Positions 1-8,181 of a stretch of 23,800 bases of DNA are shown here, piece after piece. Origin of the DNA: CAYMUR01 sp964393615 (lineage in GTDB: Bacteria; Planctomycetota; Planctomycetia; Pirellulales; Pirellulaceae); the NCBI GenBank assembly GCA_964393615.1, contig CAYMUR010000084.1:1-23800 (forward strand), given 5' to 3'. How positions within the stretch are numbered: position 1 is the first letter of the stretch; every line of letters begins with the position of its first letter. Position numbers and translations under genes: made by a program. The notes beneath the pieces are model-generated. The model saw only the letters and a list, made by a program, of their open reading frames with translations, did no database searches and had not been told where the DNA came from.

Positions 1-8
1 TTCGCCAG

Positions 9-2579
9 GTGAATCCGAATTTCGTCTTCGGCATGTACCCCGATTTCAAAGTGAACGAGATCCGTTCTGATTGGAGCTCGCAGGCGATCGCCTTGGGACT
101 GCATTCCAAAGAGGCACCCTTTTTGGTCGTCGATGCCACCCCCTACTGGGAAGATCACACCCGTCCGTATTGGGAGCAGCGCCACGATTCTTATCGCCAG
201 GCTGGGTTCCGACACGTTCTCGGCAGTTGGGACCAGAGCCAGCAAGCCTATACCTTCTCGGATGTTGGCAGCGAGCAGATGAACTACGAATACGCCATGG
301 CCAGCGACGGCTTTTGGCGGTGGGGCGAACGTACGTTTCACCCGATGGACTGGCGCACATTCGCCAACATCGACCGCCGGATCAAGGAAAAGGAATCGCG
401 AATGGGCGACTTCCTGATGCGCGGCGAGGTGGTCAATCACTTTGTGACCTTGGCCGAGGAGACCGGTGCCACCTGGCTGGAGCGCGCCATTGGGGCCGAG
501 ACGTTCCGCAACGGTGACCGACACCTGGTGCGATTCTGGAATGGCAACACCGACTTTCCCTGCGAGGTGCGGCTGCGCTTTCCACGCTTCCAAAGCCAAA
601 GCGGGTGGTGGCGACTGGTCGAGCCGATGAGTGGTATGACTTGGACGCAGCCCGACGGCTCCTATCTCTGGACCTCCGACGATCTGTTCCGCGGTGTAAC
701 CGTTTCGATGAGCCACCGTGACGAGCAATTCATCATGGTAGTACCGACCAAGGATAAGTTTAAAGCGGACCAGCGCAAATTGATTCCCTCGTTCGAGGTA
801 GAAAGGCATCTGCCGCGTCCACCGCTGAACGATCCCCTGCCGGAAGTGGCGCAGGGGCTGGGCTCGGAGCACGTGGTGTACACGCAGACGTATAACCACG
901 GCGCGTACCCCGGTGTCACATCGGGTGGGGCCCTGTTCACTCGGCTGCATGTCGCGAACCCCTGGGTTCAGCCCCACGAACCACACATTTGGGGGCTGTA
1001 CGATTTTCCTGGTTACCTGCGTGAGCCGGCCATCTCGCCCAGTGGCAAACACGTCGCCGCAGCTGCTTGGAACGGCGGTACGTCGCAGGTCTACCTGATC
1101 AATACGCGCAACGCCGCGGGCGAAATCGGTGGTGGCCCTGCTCGCAACATCAGTAACAACCATTTTCGCGATCGCTCACCTGTCTTTTCGCCCGACGGCA
1201 CGCGGCTGGCGTTTGTCTCCGATCGCGCCGGCGATTGGGACATTTACACCATGACCCTTGATGGGGACGACGTGCGCCGGCTCACCGATTCACCAGGGAC
1301 TGACAAGTCGCCAGCCTGGTCTCCCGATAGTTCCAAAATCGCGTTTATCTCCAACCGCGCGGGCATGGATTACGACGTCTTCGTCATGAACAGCGACGGC
1401 AGTGACCAGGACATGCTACAGACGCTGGACGGAAATGAATACGAACCGATCTTCTCGCCTGACGGAACGAAGATCGCCTGCACGACACAACGTCGCTGGA
1501 ACCGCTGCATCCAGATCAGTAACATCGACGGCAGCAATCCCTACTACGTCGGCCTGGGCAGTCTCACCCAGTTGTGGTCGATCCGCTGGTCGCCGGACGG
1601 CAAAACATTGGCGGGAGCTTTTAGCCGGATGGAGGACGCCGGTGTGGTGGTCATCGACAAAGACGAAAAGGTGATCATCGGTGGGGAGGATTGGGATGGG
1701 AAAAGGGTGAACAAACTCGTCAGCGTGAGATCACCCGTTCCCAAGAATGGTGATTGGTACCACCATGGCAGCGGCTCTCCCCGACAGTTGGTTCCCCATT
1801 TCTCCGGCGTCAGCTTTTCGCCAGATGGAGAGTCTCTGATCTATTGGTCGGACCAACAGGCCAACTCCGAACAGACTCGCCAAATCCGTCTGGAACTTGA
1901 GGTGCTCAACGCCAAGAGACACGTGCTGGGTTTGGCGCAACAGAAACTTTCCCCGCCCTCAGGTCGGTCGTGGACCGAACACGAGCTCAATCGCATGGGC
2001 GCGGATCTCTTCAGCGCCCAGATCGATCAGGCCCAGGCGCAAATTGCTCGACTCTTTTCCTCTCCAGATATGCCAGTTTCCACAGTGTCAGCGGAGGTCC
2101 AGCAAAACCTAGATGATGCTCGCTCTCATCTTGGAACATTGCGCTCCCAACTCAAAAAGATTGAGTCCCGTCTGGCGGCAACCCGTCAGGAGCGGACCGA
2201 CATCGAGGATCAACAGAGCAACGGTGCCAAGGAGCTGGTCGTGCAGATGCAGAAACTGGAGACTCAAATTTCAGCACTGACAGGCGAGATCCATCAGGCC
2301 CAGGCACAGCTGAAACTGGTCACGCTCCAAGCACGCCTGCAACAGTGTCTTCCATGGGTGGAAGAGGCCCAGGAAGCCCTTGTTCTAGATACAGCTGATC
2401 CGAAGGATTACAACCGACCGATCATGGAGCTGGATGGGCAGATTGACCCGTTGGGCAGGCAATTGGGTCCTTCTTTCAAGTTGTGGACCGTGAGCACGGG
2501 CGGCGGCCAACCACAACCGGTTCGCGGGATCAGCACCGCTTGGCCTGCCGAGACAGTCTGGGCCGGACATCGGCGATAG
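9..2579 (+). CDS. Glycoside-hydrolase-like / TolB PD40 propeller / coiled-coil protein, 5' end probably outside window
   Basis: The reading frame is open to the window edge. The first possible start here is a GTG at 9 with no ribosome binding site, so the true start probably lies upstream. Three parts are visible in the 856 residues. Residues 1-250 are rich in Trp and Tyr and resemble the end of a sugar-hydrolase barrel plus a beta-sandwich (for example WWRLVEPMSG near 200); this is similarity by eye and no catalytic residue can be assigned. Residues about 335-615 carry repeated PD40 blades of the TolB type: SPVFSPDGTRLAFVSDRAG (390), SPAWSPDSSKIAFISNRAG (434), EPIFSPDGTKIA (479) and VSFSPDGESLIYWS (600). 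Residues about 660-790 are Gln/Glu/Lys-rich and predicted coiled coil. The propeller suggests protein or carbohydrate binding outside the cytoplasm, but this is inference because any signal peptide lies off-window. Third codon positions look richer in G+C than in the other genes here. Confidence 0.8.
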   Translation: MNPNFVFGMYPDFKVNEIRSDWSSQAIALGLHSKEAPFLVVDATPYWEDHTRPYWEQRHDSYRQAGFRHVLGSWDQSQQAYTFSDVGSEQMNYEYAMASDGFWRWGERTFHPMDWRTFANIDRRIKEKESRMGDFLMRGEVVNHFVTLAEETGATWLERAIGAETFRNGDRHLVRFWNGNTDFPCEVRLRFPRFQSQSGWWRLVEPMSGMTWTQPDGSYLWTSDDLFRGVTVSMSHRDEQFIMVVPTKDKFKADQRKLIPSFEVERHLPRPPLNDPLPEVAQGLGSEHVVYTQTYNHGAYPGVTSGGALFTRLHVANPWVQPHEPHIWGLYDFPGYLREPAISPSGKHVAAAAWNGGTSQVYLINTRNAAGEIGGGPARNISNNHFRDRSPVFSPDGTRLAFVSDRAGDWDIYTMTLDGDDVRRLTDSPGTDKSPAWSPDSSKIAFISNRAGMDYDVFVMNSDGSDQDMLQTLDGNEYEPIFSPDGTKIACTTQRRWNRCIQISNIDGSNPYYVGLGSLTQLWSIRWSPDGKTLAGAFSRMEDAGVVVIDKDEKVIIGGEDWDGKRVNKLVSVRSPVPKNGDWYHHGSGSPRQLVPHFSGVSFSPDGESLIYWSDQQANSEQTRQIRLELEVLNAKRHVLGLAQQKLSPPSGRSWTEHELNRMGADLFSAQIDQAQAQIARLFSSPDMPVSTVSAEVQQNLDDARSHLGTLRSQLKKIESRLAATRQERTDIEDQQSNGAKELVVQMQKLETQISALTGEIHQAQAQLKLVTLQARLQQCLPWVEEAQEALVLDTADPKDYNRPIMELDGQIDPLGRQLGPSFKLWTVSTGGGQPQPVRGISTAWPAETVWAGHRR

Positions 2580-3280
2580 TTCAACGTGTTTGGTTAGCTG
2601 CACAACGTTTCATGGTCCTTGGACACGTATCCTTGTCAACACTTGAAATTTAAAACGGTCCCCTTCCAAAGTCGAACGTGCTGGCCCTCTTCGAAGCCCA
2701 CCAAGGTGATGATTCACCATGCTCAATCGCACATTACAGACGATACGACACGGCCGTGTTAACCGCACCCCTGACAGTTTTTCAAGAATAGAGAGGCTAA
2801 GCCAACGACCATGCTGTCATTTGTGGCATTTCTGACCTCTATGCCGAAAGAGCAACGCTTAGGAAAAGTCTAAATCATAAGTACCAAAGAGGCATGCCCT
2901 GCTGGCATCTTATTTCGTCGAGCATGTTATCAAGCCAAGGGATACGATTCAAAACCTACGACAGCATTTCACAACGGAAATGTGGGTCATCTCCAGGAAT
3001 TGAAAACACCCCACAGAACCTGTCAGCATATCCAGTCCAAGTGGTCCAATATCGTTTGTCAAATTGGTAAGTGCTGGCACTGTTTAATCCCTGAATGGAA
3101 CCTCAAGTTGCACTCGCGACGCGTCGATAGAAACGAGACGGTGTGCACAAAGCCTTCGCGGCAGCATCAGAGATGTCAAGCAACTGCTTCGCATGTTGCA
3201 ACGACTTTTCTAATCAGATTCGCACAAAACTGGCGACATGACTTCGTTCAGCTGAGACTCTCATCGGTAAAGGATTCCCG
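2580..3280. other. Long intergenic region without a convincing gene
   Basis: About 700 bases separate the PD40 protein from the next gene. I see no tRNA, no strong terminator and no coding frame with believable composition. Small structures are present: a GGTGA-TGAT-TCACC hairpin at 2705-2718, a 12-bp palindrome ACACGGCCGTGT at 2748-2759, and an ATGCC/GGCAT hairpin at 2894-2908. None is followed by a T tract, and each could occur by chance in a stretch this long. The promoter of the following gene pair should lie here, but I could not pick a convincing -35/-10 pair. Confidence 0.6.
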
Positions 3281-3793
3281 ATGTTTGTTTGGATTTTACG
3301 TCCTTTGCGCTTTTTGATACGGGCATTCAGATCAAACGATTCCCCTCGTCAATTGGCTGGGGGACTAGCAATCGGCACCCTGGTCGGTTTACTGCCAAAA
3401 GACAATCTGACAGCAATGCTGTTGTCCCTGTTACTGGTTGTCACGCGTGTTAATCCGGCCTGTGGTGCGGTGGCGGTACTGGTATTTTCTGGGGTTGGTA
3501 TTTTCGTTGACCCAGTCTGCGAACGGATCGGATGGTTCCTGCTGACCCATCCAGCATTACAGATTTTTTGGGAATCTCTCGCCGATTTCCCGGTGATTCC
3601 GTGGACGGCCTTTAACAATACGGTTGCGCTAGGCAGTTTCGTCGTTGGAATGTGGTTGCTACTGCCAATCTATTTTCTATCAAAGCCGCTATTTGCCAAA
3701 TATCATCCAAAACTGACTGCCAAACTGCAACAATTCAAGGTGTACCAATTGCTCGTGGGAACCGAAGTCGCCAACACTTGGAGAAGCGGATGA
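3281..3793 (+). CDS. TIGR03546-type (DUF2062-like) small membrane protein
   Basis: This 170-residue protein has hydrophobic segments at about 25-57, 62-78 and 115-135, and a basic, Lys-rich C-terminus (KYHPKLTAKLQQFKVYQL at 140-157). The segment RQLAGGLAIGTLVGLLPKDN (23-42) matches the Gly-rich motif I associate with the TIGR03546/DUF2062 family of inner-membrane proteins of unknown function. Members of TIGR03546 are typically encoded beside TIGR03545, and that is the case here: the stop codon overlaps the next ATG (ATGA at 3790-3793), so the two are probably translationally coupled. The start is supported by AAAGG at 3269-3273, seven bases before the ATG. The biochemical role is unknown. By membrane nature and coupling, it may anchor or position the larger partner. 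Confidence 0.8.
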   Translation: MFVWILRPLRFLIRAFRSNDSPRQLAGGLAIGTLVGLLPKDNLTAMLLSLLLVVTRVNPACGAVAVLVFSGVGIFVDPVCERIGWFLLTHPALQIFWESLADFPVIPWTAFNNTVALGSFVVGMWLLLPIYFLSKPLFAKYHPKLTAKLQQFKVYQLLVGTEVANTWRSG

Positions 3794-5529
3794 TTGGCTG
3801 GAAGTATTTGATCCCACGGATCATCGTGTTGGTCAGCGTACTGACACTATTAATCTTTGCACTCGATCCATTCATTCGCTGGACACTCATTCGTACAGGG
3901 CGTCACTTGGTTGGGGCCCAGTGTGAAGTAGGAAATGTTGACACCTCAATCTGGAAGACAGAAATCTTGATCAGTGATGTCGCCATCGCCAATCCACGTG
4001 CACCGATGACTAACTTGATTGAGTTCCAACAAGCACGTCTAAAATTGGACTCGATCTCCTTACTTAAAAAGAAATTCATTGTTGACAGCGGTAGACTTCA
4101 GTCTGTTCGGATTGGCAGTTCACGGACCACATCAGGAGCCCTGGTAGATGTTGGCGAAGATCCTCCCAGCAATGACAAAACAATCCCCAGCTGGAATTTA
4201 CCGTGGACACCCGATGCTTTGCAAACCAGGCTCCAGAAACTAGAACAACAATTTGAATCTCCACCTCTGCTACATGACTTGGAGACCCGCTGGCCTGTTC
4301 ATGTCGCTCACCTGGAATCCCGAATCGAATACGTCGAAAAACGAACCCATGAGATTTCCGAACTGGCACAAATCGTCCACAACGAACCAATCGAAGGTTT
4401 AGCACGTTTACCTGAGATCCTGGAGCAATTAAAGCAAATCCGCCAGGATCGACAAGATTTACAGACCGAACTTCGGCAACTGGCAGATCAGGTACGAGTC
4501 GACCGACAAGCGGTCGCCACCGCCCGTCACCACGATACCCAACAGATTCGTAAATACTTGGATTTTGATGCGGTCACTGCTGACCAACTTGGCGAACTCG
4601 TCATCGGTCCTGAGTGGACAGACCGATTAGCAACGATTTTTGGGTGGGTTCAATGGACACGTCGTCAGCTACCATCACGGACAAACAAGGTCCAGCCCTC
4701 TCGCGGACGAGGTGTGAACGTCCTGTTTTCGACTGCAGACAGTTTTCCCAACTTCCTGGTTCGCGAATTAAGAATCGACGGACATTGGCAACACTTGGCA
4801 GATAGCGTTCCATTCACGGGCATTTTACATAACCTGACAAGCGAACCAGGGCAGCTTAAAAAGCCTACTTTATTAACAGCCCAGGCAACCGCAACCAATT
4901 CCTTCACGGTCAGGGTCGAGTTGGACCACACACACCAGCCACCCCAAGATCACCTGGTGTTCGATTGTCAAAACTTTTCACAACCAGCCATGATCTTTGG
5001 AAAAGAAGATGAATTTGCTGTGCACCTCGCACCAAGCCGGGCACACGTTACCCTAGACCTCGACTTGAACGGAAAAATCATCACCGGACAGGCAGCCATC
5101 CGGCAAAATCACGTTCAACTGACAACAACAGGTGGCCCCAAATTTCAAGCGTCTACATTTGCGAACAGCTTCCAACGAATGCTGACCAATATCCGGTCCT
5201 TGGAAACAACATTATCTTTGAAGGGAACTATTCAACGGCCACAAGGTACGGTCGATTCAACGCTCGCGACACAACTTTCAGAAGCTCTCAACATGGCACT
5301 TCGACAAGAACTACAATCTCAAAAAAATATGGCAATTGCCCGCCTTAATAAAAAAATTGATCGACAATTGGCCCGCGCTGAATCCACCTTACGAAAAAAA
5401 CAGGGCGAAATCGCCACCCACCTTAATCTGGCAGACACGGCCCTCCAGGAAATCACTGATCGGCTGCCAACAGGTTCAGCGGTCAGCAACATCTTAGGTG
5501 GGCGATTGCCATGGCAACGACGATTGTAA
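3790..5529 (+). CDS. TIGR03545-type membrane-anchored coiled-coil protein
   Basis: I choose the ATG at 3790 (579 residues) over an in-frame start at 3652 because it overlaps the upstream stop as ATGA, is preceded by GGAGAAG at 3780-3786, and places the membrane helix at the N-terminus. Residues 7-26 form one transmembrane helix after a short cytoplasmic end. Residues 40-120 (VGAQCEVGNVDTSIWKTEIL and on) resemble the AsmA-like start of TIGR03545 proteins, with a beta-rich pattern. Residues about 170-255 are strongly charged and coiled-coil-like. Residues 320-480 return to a beta-rich pattern. Residues 495-545 form a second Gln/Lys/Arg-rich helix region. The layout suggests an inner-membrane protein with a large domain outside the cytoplasm, perhaps in lipid or envelope maintenance as for AsmA relatives. 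That role is inference and the family is uncharacterised. Confidence 0.8.
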   Translation: MIGWKYLIPRIIVLVSVLTLLIFALDPFIRWTLIRTGRHLVGAQCEVGNVDTSIWKTEILISDVAIANPRAPMTNLIEFQQARLKLDSISLLKKKFIVDSGRLQSVRIGSSRTTSGALVDVGEDPPSNDKTIPSWNLPWTPDALQTRLQKLEQQFESPPLLHDLETRWPVHVAHLESRIEYVEKRTHEISELAQIVHNEPIEGLARLPEILEQLKQIRQDRQDLQTELRQLADQVRVDRQAVATARHHDTQQIRKYLDFDAVTADQLGELVIGPEWTDRLATIFGWVQWTRRQLPSRTNKVQPSRGRGVNVLFSTADSFPNFLVRELRIDGHWQHLADSVPFTGILHNLTSEPGQLKKPTLLTAQATATNSFTVRVELDHTHQPPQDHLVFDCQNFSQPAMIFGKEDEFAVHLAPSRAHVTLDLDLNGKIITGQAAIRQNHVQLTTTGGPKFQASTFANSFQRMLTNIRSLETTLSLKGTIQRPQGTVDSTLATQLSEALNMALRQELQSQKNMAIARLNKKIDRQLARAESTLRKKQGEIATHLNLADTALQEITDRLPTGSAVSNILGGRLPWQRRL

Positions 5530-5870
5530 CGCCACACACAGATCGCACCGACGTAGGTCCATCTCAGGAATATCTCATTGCAGCAGGCAGCGATTTGTTG
5601 ATTTCAGCCGCTACATACCCTACCGTTTTCCTATCTATCATGGCAACTCACTGCATCAATCTCGCATCTAGTGAGTGACACAGACCGGGCATATTCAGAC
5701 ACGGCAATCCGGTTCTCAACCACTATTTTTCTTCGGTAGCCTTTGTAATCAGGGGATTTTTCCCATAGGTTATAATAGACATTGGAATGTTTTCGCGTCG
5801 AAAGTCACCGATCAACGGAGGTGCCGGATGCCCTCACGGTCACTGAGATCCAGCACCACCGAGAACGGAT
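5530..5870. other. Intergenic spacer upstream of the peroxidase gene
   Basis: This 341-base spacer separates the TIGR03545-type gene from the peroxidase. No terminator with a T tract follows the upstream gene. The right half holds a perfect TATAAT at 5771-5776 and an adjacent GGGA-TTTT-TCCC inverted repeat at 5753-5764, listed separately. Two overlapping frames run through it into the peroxidase gene (5675-5980 and 5782-6087), but they are out of frame with it and have unconvincing composition. Confidence 0.6.
5753..5776 (+). promoter_or_regulatory. Candidate -10 box with adjacent inverted repeat, upstream of peroxidase
   Basis: A perfect TATAAT lies at 5771-5776, about 95 bases before the peroxidase start. 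No good -35 sits 16-18 bases upstream; TTGTAA at 5743-5748 would leave a 22-base spacer. The GGGA-TTTT-TCCC repeat (5753-5764) occupies most of the spacer, where a regulator could act. The call rests mainly on the -10 match. Confidence 0.3.
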
Positions 5871-8036
5871 ATGCGGCACTATCCTATTCAGACATTCACT
5901 CTCTCTCAGTCATGGTTCGTTGCGATTCTTATCGTGGTGTGGTGGCAACCATTGCGCGCCATGGAATTCCGCACCTTTAACGGCAGCAACAATGTTCTCA
6001 GCGATCCACTACAAGGGAGCTCCGGTAGCACATTTATCCGGTTTGGTTATGGCCATCGCTACGATGACGTCCTTGGTGATGTGTTGAAGTCGGGTTTGCC
6101 CAACCCACGCGACTTGAGTAACCAACTCAATGCCCAGTCCATCAGTGTTCCAAACTCGCGACACCTAAGCGATTGGGTTGTCCAATGGGGACAGTTTTTA
6201 ACTCATGACTTGACATTAGCATCGACGGACGGAAACGGAGATTTTCTCTCCTCTGGCGAGATGAAATCGTTTCATATTCCCGTCAACGACCCGCATGATC
6301 CCTTAGGGCCGAACATGATCCCATTTCACCGCACCAATTATGATCCAGCAACCGGAATTCCAGGTCCACCCAACGTGGCTCGTGAGCAAATCAACGAAGT
6401 CACCTCCTATCTTGACGCATCACACATTTACGGATCCGACGTCGCAAGAGCGGACGCGTTGAGAACTTTTTCGGATGGACAACTGATCACGTCTGCCGGG
6501 GGGAAATTGCCGGGACACAATACTCACCTGTTACCAAATCAAGATCCGTTAAGACTTGGCCCCACACTTTTTCTGGCCGGTGATATAAGGGCCAATGAAA
6601 ATGCTTCGCTCATTGCAATACACACTTTGTTCGTCCGCGAACACAATCGACTCGCCAACTTGCTTCAACAACAAAACGACAATTTGTCTGATTACGACAT
6701 TTATCAAATCGCCCGAAAGATTGTGGGAGCGGAAGTACAAAAGATAACTTATGAAGAATTCTTACCTGCCTTCTTGGGCCCCTATGCACCAGCTGCCGAA
6801 GATTATATCTATGATCCGTCCATGGATGCAACGATTACCAATTCATTCGCCGCAGCATTCTTTCGATTTGGACATAGCATGCAATCCTCCAATATAAAAC
6901 TGGTCGATAACACGGGACAGCAAACTGGTAACCTGGCTGTCCGAGATGCGTTTTTCAATGTCGGGCTGTTCAGCGATCCAAACAACGTGGATTTAATCCT
7001 ACATGGACTGGCCGATCAGGTGGCTCAGGAAAATGATTTACTAGTCGTCGACGAATTGCGAAATTTCCTGTTTGGCCCTCCCGGAGCAGGTGGGATGGAT
7101 CTCGCAGCACTCGACATTCAACGCGGTCGCGACCATGGACTGCCAGGCTATAACTCGCTGCGGCTGGCTTACGGCCTTTTACTGAAATCGCTTTCTCAAA
7201 TCAGTTCCGACACATCCATCACACAAGCACTCAGCAACTTCTACGGTAGTGCAGGTGCAGTCGATGCCTGGATTGCCGGTCAAGCAGAAGATCATTTGCC
7301 GGGAGCTAGTGCTGGTGAGCTAATCGTCGAAACAATGGTCAGTCAATTCAAGAGATTACGCGATGGAGACAGGTTCTTTTATGTGAGTGACCCAGACCTG
7401 CAACTCGATGACGTCAAGGCAGTCATACAACTGGAAGACATCACGTTGGCCGACATTATCAAACGCAATACTGATATCTCTCTACTGCAGGATAATGTCT
7501 TTTTTGTAGCTGATACGTCACGTTGCGACTGGAATGGGGACCTGGCCTGTGATGTCTATGATATCAATGCGCTTTACACGGAAGTACATTCCCAGGGAAA
7601 TTTGGGAGCGAGCATATCTACCTCCCAGGGCAACCGCTTCGATTTGAATGGAGATGAACAGCTGAACCAATCTGATCTTTCACAATGGCTTTCCGAGGCA
7701 GCTGTTGTGAACGGTTACACTTCATCTTATTTACGAGGTGACACGGACAATATCCTTCCCAACGGTAACCGTGATGTCGATATCACCGATTTCAATCAAC
7801 TTTCCAGCCATTTTGATCCAACTGGCGCGGCCGGTGCCGCCAATACCTGGCAACGCGGGAACTTTGACGGTGACTTGGATATCGATATTACTGATTTTAA
7901 TTTTCTATCGCAAAATTTTTCTCCCATACCATACTCACAATCAGTGCCCGAACCAACTGTTTTCCAGCTACTGCTACTCGGTGGCCTGGTGTGCTGGGTA
8001 CTGATGGGACGTCCCTGTTTGTTACGGGCAGCCTAG
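5871..8036 (+). CDS. Secreted animal-type haem peroxidase with dockerin-like repeats and PEP-CTERM-like tail
   Basis: This 721-residue protein belongs to the peroxidase-cyclooxygenase (animal haem peroxidase) superfamily, which uses hydrogen peroxide to oxidise halides or organic substrates. A signal peptide (1-30, ending WWQPLRA) indicates export. Family motifs in order: WGQFLTHD (106-113) with distal His112, calcium-loop TSYLDAS (178-184), AGDIRANE (236-243) with catalytic Arg240 and Glu243, REHNRLA (256-262), RFGHS (332-336) with proximal His335, QRGRDHGLPGYN (417-428) and AEDHLPGA (472-479). Aligned by motif to myeloperoxidase, the haem-ester Asp94 is Thr111 and the sulfonium Met243 is Asn244, while the haem-ester Glu is kept. 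Residues 551-680 hold four Asp/Asn-rich dockerin-like EF-hand segments. VPEP (692-695), a hydrophobic helix and an Arg-containing end form a PEP-CTERM-like sorting signal. The ATG at 5871 follows GAGAACGG. The substrate is unknown. Confidence 0.92.
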   Translation: MRHYPIQTFTLSQSWFVAILIVVWWQPLRAMEFRTFNGSNNVLSDPLQGSSGSTFIRFGYGHRYDDVLGDVLKSGLPNPRDLSNQLNAQSISVPNSRHLSDWVVQWGQFLTHDLTLASTDGNGDFLSSGEMKSFHIPVNDPHDPLGPNMIPFHRTNYDPATGIPGPPNVAREQINEVTSYLDASHIYGSDVARADALRTFSDGQLITSAGGKLPGHNTHLLPNQDPLRLGPTLFLAGDIRANENASLIAIHTLFVREHNRLANLLQQQNDNLSDYDIYQIARKIVGAEVQKITYEEFLPAFLGPYAPAAEDYIYDPSMDATITNSFAAAFFRFGHSMQSSNIKLVDNTGQQTGNLAVRDAFFNVGLFSDPNNVDLILHGLADQVAQENDLLVVDELRNFLFGPPGAGGMDLAALDIQRGRDHGLPGYNSLRLAYGLLLKSLSQISSDTSITQALSNFYGSAGAVDAWIAGQAEDHLPGASAGELIVETMVSQFKRLRDGDRFFYVSDPDLQLDDVKAVIQLEDITLADIIKRNTDISLLQDNVFFVADTSRCDWNGDLACDVYDINALYTEVHSQGNLGASISTSQGNRFDLNGDEQLNQSDLSQWLSEAAVVNGYTSSYLRGDTDNILPNGNRDVDITDFNQLSSHFDPTGAAGAANTWQRGNFDGDLDIDITDFNFLSQNFSPIPYSQSVPEPTVFQLLLLGGLVCWVLMGRPCLLRAA

Positions 8037-8181
8037 ACAATATCTGATCCCCATAGCAGGGGTGTCACTGCAACCCAACGAATCCAAAACCCATTGCCAA
8101 TCGTCTTGGGGGTTGGTCAAACAATCTTACCCACCAATCCGGTTCGCCTTCCATATCACGAAGGAAAACCAACTCCCTATG

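Noticed and set aside
2748..2759. Perfect 12-bp palindrome ACACGGCCGTGT
   Set aside because: Several 12-bp palindromes are expected by chance in a window this long, and nothing around it suggests an operator.
2719..2835. Short plus-strand frame (about 38 codons) starting after a GGTGA/TCACC hairpin
   Set aside because: No family resemblance and no clear ribosome binding site; frames of this size are common by chance.
2982..3317. 111-codon plus-strand frame before the TIGR03546-type gene
   Set aside because: It overlaps the well-supported start at 3281, has no recognisable motif, no ribosome binding site, and an amino-acid composition (many Cys, His, Gln) typical of chance frames.
5675..6087. 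Two overlapping plus-strand frames running into the peroxidase gene
   Set aside because: They are out of frame with the peroxidase and show no domain; the peroxidase frame has a signal peptide directly at its ATG.
8049..8062. CCCC-ATAGCA-GGGG hairpin between the convergent peroxidase and nuoN genes
   Set aside because: A four-base stem without a following T tract on either strand is too weak to call a terminator.
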